From the NCBI GenBank assembly GCA_964454975.1, contig CAYVVD010000003.1, forward strand, positions 103,468-167,467: DNA of 64,000 bases, written 5' to 3'. The position numbers and the translations under genes are program-made. The notes beneath the pieces are model-generated. The model saw only the letters and a program-made list of their open reading frames with translations, was not told the DNA's origin and did not search any database. How positions within the stretch are numbered: the stretch's first letter is position 1; each line of letters starts with the position of its first letter. Positions 31,101 to 38,104 of the stretch are shown one piece after another. Source of the stretch: CAYVVD01 sp964454975. Lineage in GTDB: Bacteria; Bacteroidota; Ignavibacteria; Kapaibacteriales; UBA2268.

Positions 31101-34100
31101 ATTAACAACTTAACTACAATACTGCTAACTGACGATGTTGAAGTAACCGGCGACCTGACAATTACCAGCGGAACATTCTCCTCAAATAACAACGACATTA
31201 CTTTAGGCGGGGATTGGATAAATAACTCGACTTATACAGCAGGAAATGAAACGGTAACATTCAACGGTAGCACAGACCAAAATATTGACGGAAGCAGCTT
31301 GACTATTTTCAATAATGTGACATTGGACAAATCAGCCGGAGATATACGGCTACAAATAAATACGAGAGTAAACGGAACTCTTGACTTCGATCTGGACGCC
31401 TTAATTAAGCTTAATAATAACGACCTTATCATTGGTGAATCCGGCTTAATTACAGGCACTTCTCTCGGTTCTAACCAAATGATTGTTGGCGATGGCACGG
31501 CTTCTGCAGGTGTTGTTACAAAGAAACATTCATCAGGCACCAATGTTCAACGGAATTTCACATTCCCTGTTGGTGTTGGTTCTGATTACAACCCTGCACA
31601 AATCAATTTAACAGCTGACTTTGCTGCAAATTCTGAAGTATCTCTTCAGCTTAGAAGCGGCTTACATCCAAACAGGGTAAGTAACAATACTCTGAGTAAA
31701 TTCTGGACTGTATCAAGTTCAGGCGTTTCCAATATCAGGCAGGTAGCCAATACCGATTACGAATTTGAGTACCTGCCCGGTGATGTAAATGGGACACAGA
31801 CAAATTACATCCCTGCATATTACAGCGCAGGTGTTTGGGAGGCAAATCTTGGTACGAGCCGGGACGCTACCAGTACTCCTGTTGATGTTTCTGAGCATCA
31901 GTCAATTGATGGCGACTGGACAGCCGGAGAACCGGGTTCAATATTCGACGGCAGGATATTTTATTCTTTGAATGATGGTGACTGGAGTACACCCGGGAAC
32001 TGGTCTAATATATCACATTCAGGAGCACCGGCAGCTTATTCACCCGGCACTTTCCCCTATGATACGGTAATTATCGATAACACTGATGATATTGATTTCG
32101 ACCTGGCTGCAAACGGTACTGTCATCCAGGATATGACAATCGGCCAGACAATTGATGGAGACCTGAATTTCGAAAGAGGTTCTAATAAAATATTAACTAT
32201 TCTTGGTGATTTGCTTGTTGGTCCAAATGGTTCGATTGACCAGACAGGTTCAGGCGACAGGCTCGATACGCTTATTATTCATGGAAACCTAACCAATAAT
32301 TCTACCCCAGGTGTTGATGAAATTGACCTGAGATCGAACGATAGCCGCAGGACAGCTCTGATTTTTGAAGGTACAGGAAACTCTACTCTATCGGGGGAAG
32401 GAGACTGGGACTTGTCTATTGTGAATATAGATAAATCCGGTGGATTAAGTGATACTACAATAAATTTATCAGTTTCTTTTACAAATGAATGGGCAAGCGC
32501 TGTTAATTCCGGGCATGGAGACCCACAGCTTATTTCGGGTATATACAGGCATGATAATACCTCTGAAGCAGTATTTGATGACAATGGAGGAAGTGATTAC
32601 TTCATGTATGTCAATTCTGGACTGCACCTTCTTCAGGGCGATGTAACATTCAACGATGACCTAATTACAAATAACAATGTAACTATCCTGATTGATGGCG
32701 GCACCTTAAATGTCGGAAGTGGAAACAATGAAAACTTCCTGTACCAAACAGGTACTTCATTGACACTGAGAAGCGGCGAAATGATTGTTGCTGCATGCTT
32801 TTCAAACTACCAGAGTTCATCAGCCATAGACTTGATTATAGAGGGAGGTACCCTGACTGTGGTTGATGTTTTCAGCAACCAGTTCGGGGATATTTTCGGA
32901 TTCGGCATGAAATCGAATAGTAATTTCACCTGGACAGATGGTACAATAATATATGCTAACCCCACAAACGGTGGCTTTGACTATGTAGTTGATGTTGCCA
33001 GCTATTCCATTACAGGCGGTACTCTTCAATTTGGGATTGTAGGGAATCTTCTTAGCAGCTCGCAGAGTCATTCAATGTCTTCAACTACACCAATCTTTAA
33101 TATGAGGATAGAAGAATCAAGGTATAACACTACACCTTCGCACTCTGCTATGATTCTTCTTGATAATGAAAACAATATTATAAATGATATAATAATCAAT
33201 ACTAACGGCACTTTCGACCTCAATGGCAACAATCTAAACATTGGCGGCGACTTTATGAACTTTGGCCGCTTTACGCCTGACGGCAGGGGCTGGAACACAG
33301 GTGGTACACAGCGCGTTACATTCAACGGAATAAGCGACCAATACTTCTTCAACCTAAATAGCTATATAAACAATCAGAGCGGCAGCTCGATGAATAATGA
33401 GCCCTTTTATGACCTGGTTATAGACAAAACCGGCGGCAATCTTATCCTTGATACAGCGGTTCAAGTGTCGAATTCAAACATTTTTGTCAGGAACAAGCTG
33501 GAGTTTGGTATAAATAATGTGGCTGCCATTGAAGGCAGGACAAATGATAATTATGTAGAGATTGATACACGTTCCGGCGCCGACCTCGGCCAGATAAACA
33601 GGTATAATCTCGGACATGTTGACGGTCTGCTCCGAATGGAAGTTGGCACCGGCGCTCAAAACGTTAAGTTCCATGTTGGGGCTGCAGATGATTATACTCC
33701 GGCTACATTGACTATCAATGGATCAGGCGGTTCAGGCGGTAAGATTGATGTAATAGAGATACCTAATGACCCCTCAAATATATCGGCAAATGGTATCGGA
33801 CTCGATACTAACAGGAATATCCAGCGTTACTGGACAATTGGCACTGCTGATGGTTTCAGCCTTGGAAGCAGGGATTTCGACCTTGTGCTTCAATTTATTA
33901 ATCCCGATGATTTCAGAGGCGGAGCAAACTGGACACTATTCCAGCAATTCAGGGCTGATGTAACTCCATACATACCTTTGACTATAAGCACCAGAACCGA
34001 TACTACAACAAAGTCAACAGGCAATACAAACTTCGGTGATGTGCTTATTAGTGAAATTATTGGTACTCGTTACTTTTCCCGCCAGGATGGACTATGGAGC

Positions 34101-37100
34101 GACCCGAACACCTGGTCAACTGTTGCTTATGGTGGTCCGGCCGCATCATCCTACCCTCAGTTTCTCGCTGACGAAGCATATATTAGCGATGGGGACAGTG
34201 TTTCTTTACAAGCCCTTTCACCCACAATTAAAGGAACAACACTTGAAGAATATAATGGGCAATATGGAACATTATACATTGGAGGAAGTGTTTGGATAGA
34301 CGGTGAAAGTTTCCTCCTTAATGACAGTTGCTCCCTTGGAATAGCTTCGCAAAGCGGTATTCTTGCAATGGATGATTTTGGCTCAATAAGAACTGACACA
34401 CGCTTTTTCGGAGAATCAAGATATGAATACAACGCCCAGTTTGATGCACAGGATGCCGGAGACGCCCTGCCTCAGGACATCTTATCACTGATTATTAATA
34501 ATTCAGCTTCACTCGGTTTCAGCCTGGTTTCGCTTAATCTAAACCAGGAATTGAATATTAGCGGTGATCTTTGGGTTCAGGACGGCGAATTTGATGCCGG
34601 ACCGGGCAATACTCCAATCAGAATTGGAGGTGACATGAGGCTGGATACTTTAACAGAATTATACGTTAATACAAGGCCATTTGAATTTAATGGTATCGAA
34701 ACTCAATATCTTGAGATTAATCGCGAAGGGCCGATTGAGTTTTACCAGTTTGATTTGTACAAACTCACAATCCGCGACTCTGTTGTTATAACGGGCAATG
34801 TAACTGATGCTGACATTACAATTAGTAACCGACTCCGTTTCTATGATGGAAATGAAGCCTTCCTGAAATCACGGCCGGATCACCGTGTAATTATTGAAGA
34901 CGGCGCTGTTGTGCAAAGACAGGGTGCTTCACCCTATGGCCATGTTGACGGGTGGCTTCAGAAACAATATGACGCTGGAGCTGACACTGCAACTTTCGAA
35001 ATTGGATTTAGCGAAGACTATGCACCTGCAACCGTGATGTTTGATAATGGAAGTGGCGGAACAGCCGGCCCGGTTGATGCGATAAACTTCGAACCTGTTC
35101 CTGTTTCTCCTTTCTGGGGTAACAGGATGGATACCGTAGTCCAGGTTCCAAGGTGGTGGAGGATTGTCGCAGGTGACTCAACATTCACTCTTGGGAACAG
35201 AAAGGTTAACACTAACTTCTCATTCCCGCTTGTGGAAATTGGAAATGTTGATACAAGCAATGCTGTAGTCAGAAGAAACGGTATCCCGACAGAAGCAATT
35301 GAATGGACAGAAAGGCGTGGCCAAAACCTGAACTGGAGCGTTACACAGCCTTATGTAGTGCTCTCCCCTGTTTCACCTCTCTGGGCAGGAATTGGTGACT
35401 TCTACATCGGCGAAAAAGCACAGAGAATATTCTACTCAATCCAGGATGGCGATTGGGATGACAACAACACATGGGCGTTCGACCCGGCAGGGACAATACT
35501 CGCTCCGCCCGGCATATTCCCCAATGAAGACTGGGATGCTCTCCCCGGTTTCGAGTATGAAGTAAGGGACAGCGTTGTAATTGACGACAACGATATTGTT
35601 ACTCTAAATACTCTGCCCGAACTCGCATACCTAAACCCACGCGATGATGGTACTTTAATCATGCCTGACACTACATTTATCAGACAAAGTTCCCTTGGAA
35701 TAAGCCAATTTGAGATGACGGACAACTCCACGCTGAATATCAAATCACCTCTTGGTATTGAGCTTGAAGCTGATACTGCAAATAGTATCCTCAGATTTGG
35801 CGATGCTCATCGCTCTTTTGAAACAAGTGTAAACTTTGAATTTACCGGAAATGAGCCACAGTCCATGGGAACAGGCTTCCCTGACTCTGTTAACAATGTT
35901 TCAATTGCTAATACAGGCGTTGGCCCACAAGGGAAAGTAGCTCTAAAACCTGATGAACTAACCGTGCTTGGCGACCTGACTGTAACACTTGGCGAGCTTA
36001 GGCCCGTTGACCTGACTTCCGATTTGAATCTTGTGGGAGACTTGACAGTCGAAGGCACTCTGGACATGACTCTCGATTCAAGCGGTGCATCGGTTGCTAC
36101 TCTTACACGCTTCTCTGGCTCCGGCGCAGGTAACCAGGCAGTTTCAGGTATCGGAACTATCAACCTCTATGACATGGCAATGAATCGTGGAGGTGGTACA
36201 GGATCTGTTTTCCTGAACAACGATATATCGGTATTCAATCAATTAGACTTCCAGGATGGTACAAACCCGAACGATCAGATAATTGAATTAGGTACAAACA
36301 TAGACCTAAGCATATTAAACAGCGATCCTGCTTCAATCACAGATTATAATGGAAGCGGACCCGTCAGGTACGTAAGAACAAGTATCTCTTCAGGTTCATT
36401 AATTCGCGAGCTTACAACCGGCAATACATATGTTTACCCCGTTGGCACATTTGATGTTACTGACCAGTACACTCCGGCAACATTCACTGCAGGTGCTACA
36501 GGTTCTGATGGCACAGTTGCAGTTCGTGTTTCACCGGGTGCAAATACAACATACCCGGATGCTCACCAGTTTCTCGACCCAGTTAGAACAACAGCGTATA
36601 TCGAACGCTACTGGGCGTTGGACGATGTTACAACAACAATCCCCGGCCAGTGGAGTTTTGATTACTTAGATGCAGATGTTCCGGGTTCAATAAATGAAAA
36701 TGATATTACTGATATTGGCCGCTGGAACCCTCCTAAAGAAACAGCAGGCGGATTCTGGACAGTTACTGAAGGCGCTCTCGACTTACCGGGTAATTCATTT
36801 GAAAGCATTTCCTTATTGGATGCAGGTTTATACTCCGGTGACTGGACAATAGCAAATGCAGGGGCATTCAGGCGAATATTCTATAGCCGCCAGTCTGGAA
36901 ACTGGAACGACGAGGATACATGGACATATTTGCCAACTCACTCCGGCCCGATATTTGGCCCGGGCTTGTTCCCAAGCGGCGGACAGGACTCTGTGGTTAT
37001 TGGCGGTGGGAATGCAGGGGTCGGAAACCATGAAGTCGAGCTCAATGTAGGCCCGAAGGTAAATATCGGCGGTGTAGCGCTTGGAACCGGGCTTTCAAAT

Positions 37101-37871
37101 ACCGGAACACTTGATTTTGGAACCAATGCAGTTGCCGGCAGATACTTTACACTGGGAGACAGGTCAACTCTCAAGTTGGGTTCACCTGACGGAATATCTG
37201 CTTTCCCGGACACTTCGAGCGGTAACATTAGAACTTATTTAACCAGGGAGCTTACAGATTATTTATATACCGGTCCCGGAGGCCCCTATCCAGTTCAGAC
37301 AAAGGGTATATTTATCTTCAATGGTACTGCAAACCAGAACACAGGAGCTGGTATTCCGGATACTGTTTACAGCATTGAAATTGAAAATACAGGTATCCCC
37401 GGGGACAACATAGTTACATTAATTGACACCGCTCGTGTGCTTGAAGACCTGACTATTACACAAGGTGCTTTAGATTTACAGGACCTGACTGCAATGAGCG
37501 TTACAGGTACAGGTGAGTTTGTATTGGATTCGCTTGGAACATTACGCATTGGCGGCGATAACGACATGCTGGAAACAGTTGACAATTATGCTGCTTACAC
37601 TGTTGCAGACTCCAGCACCGTTGAGTTTTACGGCGATTCACAAATAATAAGCGACCTGCCACTGTTAATAATTAATGGCTTGGGAAATGTTGTCCTTACT
37701 GACGCCGGAAATAAGATCGTTGATTCTGCACTACTTGTGCGAGGCAACATGTATATCAGGAACAGCGCTCAGTTCAGAAACGATTGTCCCGCATGCCAGT
37801 TGCAGGTCTATGGCAATATTATCAACAATGCTTCTCTGAACAATGAAGGATTGATAGAAATTGGCCAATAA
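25185..37871 (+). CDS. Giant modular surface protein (4228 residues)
   Basis: One uninterrupted frame of 12.7 kb. After a signal peptide ending near FSSGNIQAQ the chain is built from repeated blocks. Each block contains a beta-strand segment of the type VTFNGSxDQNI...FYNLxVDKSSG, then a sugar-binding-like segment ending in [VI]QRYW, then a boundary motif of the form [IY]FYSxxDGxWxxxxTW. The boundary motif occurs at about residues 727, 1400, 1831, 2259, 2963, 3415 and 3898, so blocks are about 430-480 residues, three of them enlarged by inserts. Composition is rich in G, N, T, S and D with almost no cysteine, as in surface adhesins. No catalytic motif and no T9SS C-terminal domain are visible; it ends LNNEGLIEIGQ. 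I infer a large adhesin or matrix protein comparable in size class to SprB-type adhesins but not homologous by anything visible here. The start is uncertain: ATG 25185 lacks a charged N-region. Confidence 0.9.
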   Translation: MLLFSSGNIQAQLVTISPDAEITITEGLPLYINGSLQISNGATVTEIGSSTISLTDDWINNGTFSPDTGLVEFRGTTNSSIEGTNPSDFFNLTVDKSNSPTDILSLEQSITVDGDLSIGDGVFRFENSAVRDVDLNGSLIVDANGNLDIESLLIQTHTFSVAGDIQNDGSIDLSGLTSNVNLTIDGTGNSLLTGTGATNEFNLIGTNKSLKTDTITVISTNFSVPGQFLTLNGGTLRLTGTYSLNTQLFYNYGVADAIPSNSGLWLDNSNLDIPGQSGDLVYAGLLKISDGVLDVGVLGNGSLLHKTGSEFILEDGEVNIEERFSRTSGSETINYTQSGGKISVGVGTSINQPYGIFDVGAAGSVFNLSGGTIELQRHNSNAIGSYYVQASTGTVTGGALLINAQAGSATFEINSTRPVGTFTMQAGNNPVASLDGDFTVLGDVTLAGAGSNRFTANTYTLTIGGDLNNNFDAADGFNAGSGIVTLNGSTTQNIQGSQSTAFYNLRVNKTGGRVELNQPTRVDQNLRMLTNTVVDMNSNDLRIGRTGNIYSDLTTAKVFNNSKMIINSGGVTGASLIKEIENNPTLPLDLLFPLGTDTVYTPSKITFLLGGATINSNPELGILVIPSEHPNVQKTNVSLQKYWQISTAGTVDVNPNGATLQFWYHQSEVRGSEGNYEVLQYENSMWDLNPGLSNSVLVGPNRFLAELTSDPITGDWTAGEEDAVIAKYYSIADGNWNDASSWSKVSYGGPAASTAPNTSQDVVYIGDDKTITLSAALGIDPGRIYVQNTGRLNMQSYVASPDTFKLETGGTLGIGHTGGITASASNGNVQGTNRVFDENATYVYTGNTNQMTGDGLPTVAKVLRIEKDAEANTVSLTRNVQIRDSLIIEEGTLDMTTNLYTVNGESANKFFTMSGGKIILREDFPQNYSSCTFTGGTVEYNTNTGFDLPSGISANPGVAPAVYQFANLTIRGDLGFNYITFNTMDTIRISGAYDISNLNFTNFNTPRFLTNGSTIHFNGTGNQDIPRDCLRDADWARMNYFNLRLSGGGTKQLIDRDHLIYNNVILESAEFDLNGHDIEVQGDWVNTGADFLHDSQDVTMNNIVASTTNTILTNGEPFFNLNIDGPGEIHASGDIFVDNDFEIFSGGTFNNQDDTIYVFADWINDGSYVANTGKVIFHGSGTQTIDTDPTETFYDLVVDKSSGFLEIDNSSGRNILITSNLEFREGNLYARDNGRYVSVQGTITRSGTGHVDGPLRRSIATGATGDILYTVGRDSDYVPMTLTFSGTGGTQGYLQVEHTPASGGFAGSDLNPALSVDRRWEVTVPSGSTFSRGIRTFNSLIQFLASDVPGSADPLKYQTRRDTNSTWNYPTVGTRTSTSTQALGNNGFGRFVVGQPDLLVYYSVADGNWNAPSTWSTGGYGGSPETVSFPSANDSVKIGDGYNVTMNVNHTVNAVRAVVVEKAGPSDSPGTLTLGTYVISGGGAFVLDDEGILEVGSPDGITSAGATGNIQTTTREYNYLNHDNGNFVYNGTTDQVTGSGLPSVIQSLTIDNAGNTVDLTADIEITDEFDISNGSFDVTGSDRNITIGGDWLNSGTFIEQNGTVTFNGSSDQDLTNTSAETFYNLEIDKSSGSVILTDNSIDINNTLTFTDGVIDGRANSYPVIINSSGSISHTSGYVDGELRQNVPTGDASAITYHIGNGTAYTPAEIDVNGTGGTAGPVGVIAYGSDNPNITSSTLDTNKNVQRYWDISNYGSFSLGTRDYDLTLTFLNPDDIRGGADPANFVIEQYLSSVWTQFTTIGTTSTTTQAENFTSMDGEFAVGESSGGSGDIFYSISSGDWDDGNNWSYTGYGDPPASDYPEANNDIVFIGDGISITLDQDRTIGSVTVEALGGTGTLVFGTNVLSGNQFELKDGGKLSIGDADGITASGATGNVRTTIRNYNHSSHNNGNFVYTGNAANTGNGLPPTVATVEINNLTTILLTDDVEVTGDLTITSGTFSSNNNDITLGGDWINNSTYTAGNETVTFNGSTDQNIDGSSLTIFNNVTLDKSAGDIRLQINTRVNGTLDFDLDALIKLNNNDLIIGESGLITGTSLGSNQMIVGDGTASAGVVTKKHSSGTNVQRNFTFPVGVGSDYNPAQINLTADFAANSEVSLQLRSGLHPNRVSNNTLSKFWTVSSSGVSNIRQVANTDYEFEYLPGDVNGTQTNYIPAYYSAGVWEANLGTSRDATSTPVDVSEHQSIDGDWTAGEPGSIFDGRIFYSLNDGDWSTPGNWSNISHSGAPAAYSPGTFPYDTVIIDNTDDIDFDLAANGTVIQDMTIGQTIDGDLNFERGSNKILTILGDLLVGPNGSIDQTGSGDRLDTLIIHGNLTNNSTPGVDEIDLRSNDSRRTALIFEGTGNSTLSGEGDWDLSIVNIDKSGGLSDTTINLSVSFTNEWASAVNSGHGDPQLISGIYRHDNTSEAVFDDNGGSDYFMYVNSGLHLLQGDVTFNDDLITNNNVTILIDGGTLNVGSGNNENFLYQTGTSLTLRSGEMIVAACFSNYQSSSAIDLIIEGGTLTVVDVFSNQFGDIFGFGMKSNSNFTWTDGTIIYANPTNGGFDYVVDVASYSITGGTLQFGIVGNLLSSSQSHSMSSTTPIFNMRIEESRYNTTPSHSAMILLDNENNIINDIIINTNGTFDLNGNNLNIGGDFMNFGRFTPDGRGWNTGGTQRVTFNGISDQYFFNLNSYINNQSGSSMNNEPFYDLVIDKTGGNLILDTAVQVSNSNIFVRNKLEFGINNVAAIEGRTNDNYVEIDTRSGADLGQINRYNLGHVDGLLRMEVGTGAQNVKFHVGAADDYTPATLTINGSGGSGGKIDVIEIPNDPSNISANGIGLDTNRNIQRYWTIGTADGFSLGSRDFDLVLQFINPDDFRGGANWTLFQQFRADVTPYIPLTISTRTDTTTKSTGNTNFGDVLISEIIGTRYFSRQDGLWSDPNTWSTVAYGGPAASSYPQFLADEAYISDGDSVSLQALSPTIKGTTLEEYNGQYGTLYIGGSVWIDGESFLLNDSCSLGIASQSGILAMDDFGSIRTDTRFFGESRYEYNAQFDAQDAGDALPQDILSLIINNSASLGFSLVSLNLNQELNISGDLWVQDGEFDAGPGNTPIRIGGDMRLDTLTELYVNTRPFEFNGIETQYLEINREGPIEFYQFDLYKLTIRDSVVITGNVTDADITISNRLRFYDGNEAFLKSRPDHRVIIEDGAVVQRQGASPYGHVDGWLQKQYDAGADTATFEIGFSEDYAPATVMFDNGSGGTAGPVDAINFEPVPVSPFWGNRMDTVVQVPRWWRIVAGDSTFTLGNRKVNTNFSFPLVEIGNVDTSNAVVRRNGIPTEAIEWTERRGQNLNWSVTQPYVVLSPVSPLWAGIGDFYIGEKAQRIFYSIQDGDWDDNNTWAFDPAGTILAPPGIFPNEDWDALPGFEYEVRDSVVIDDNDIVTLNTLPELAYLNPRDDGTLIMPDTTFIRQSSLGISQFEMTDNSTLNIKSPLGIELEADTANSILRFGDAHRSFETSVNFEFTGNEPQSMGTGFPDSVNNVSIANTGVGPQGKVALKPDELTVLGDLTVTLGELRPVDLTSDLNLVGDLTVEGTLDMTLDSSGASVATLTRFSGSGAGNQAVSGIGTINLYDMAMNRGGGTGSVFLNNDISVFNQLDFQDGTNPNDQIIELGTNIDLSILNSDPASITDYNGSGPVRYVRTSISSGSLIRELTTGNTYVYPVGTFDVTDQYTPATFTAGATGSDGTVAVRVSPGANTTYPDAHQFLDPVRTTAYIERYWALDDVTTTIPGQWSFDYLDADVPGSINENDITDIGRWNPPKETAGGFWTVTEGALDLPGNSFESISLLDAGLYSGDWTIANAGAFRRIFYSRQSGNWNDEDTWTYLPTHSGPIFGPGLFPSGGQDSVVIGGGNAGVGNHEVELNVGPKVNIGGVALGTGLSNTGTLDFGTNAVAGRYFTLGDRSTLKLGSPDGISAFPDTSSGNIRTYLTRELTDYLYTGPGGPYPVQTKGIFIFNGTANQNTGAGIPDTVYSIEIENTGIPGDNIVTLIDTARVLEDLTITQGALDLQDLTAMSVTGTGEFVLDSLGTLRIGGDNDMLETVDNYAAYTVADSSTVEFYGDSQIISDLPLLIINGLGNVVLTDAGNKIVDSALLVRGNMYIRNSAQFRNDCPACQLQVYGNIINNASLNNEGLIEIGQ
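27363..36920 (+). repeat. Seven-fold module boundary motif in the giant protein
   Basis: The motif [KVIY][YF][FY]S-x-x-[DS]-G-[ND]-W followed by N/D and a W-S or W-T occurs at nucleotides 27363, 29382, 30675, 31959, 34071, 35427 and 36876. Steps are about 2.0, 1.3, 1.3, 2.1, 1.4 and 1.4 kb. DNA identity between modules is low, so the duplication is old, in contrast to the identical repeats in the genes at 16.2 and 22.7 kb. Confidence 0.85.
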
Positions 37872-37888
37872 TTTTTTAAGGTGGAAAT

Positions 37889-37957
37889 ATGGCGGGAAAA
37901 CTGAAGGAACTTATTGATAATTGGAGATTTAAAGAAATATTAAATATAAATGAATAA
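37889..37957 (+). CDS. Possible 22-residue small protein
   Basis: ATG at 37889 is preceded by an AAGGTGG ribosome site at the usual distance and gives a 22-residue product, MAGKLKELIDNWRFKEILNI followed by NE and TAA. The peptide would be an amphipathic helix. It lies 17 bp after the giant gene in the same direction. Short frames with a good ribosome site occur by chance, so this is only a candidate. Confidence 0.25.
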   Translation: MAGKLKELIDNWRFKEILNINE

Positions 37958-38104
37958 AGTGTGAATTGTTGGTAAATAAATTCAGTAATTCTACTTATTT
38001 CAATTAGTTCTTGTTATTCTTAGTTTTCGTAAGATAGAAATGAAAAAGGTCTTTATTAATTATCATAATGAATTATGATTTGTTCAATTAAACAGGAGGA
38101 TGCT

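Noticed and set aside
28364..36163. Several minus-strand frames of 90-120 codons inside the giant gene
   Set aside because: No ribosome sites or recognisable families; they mirror the T/S-rich coding strand and have the low-complexity look of shadow translation.
25185..37871. Giant gene as a polyketide or non-ribosomal peptide synthase
   Set aside because: No ketosynthase, adenylation or carrier-protein motifs; the composition and signal peptide are those of a surface protein.
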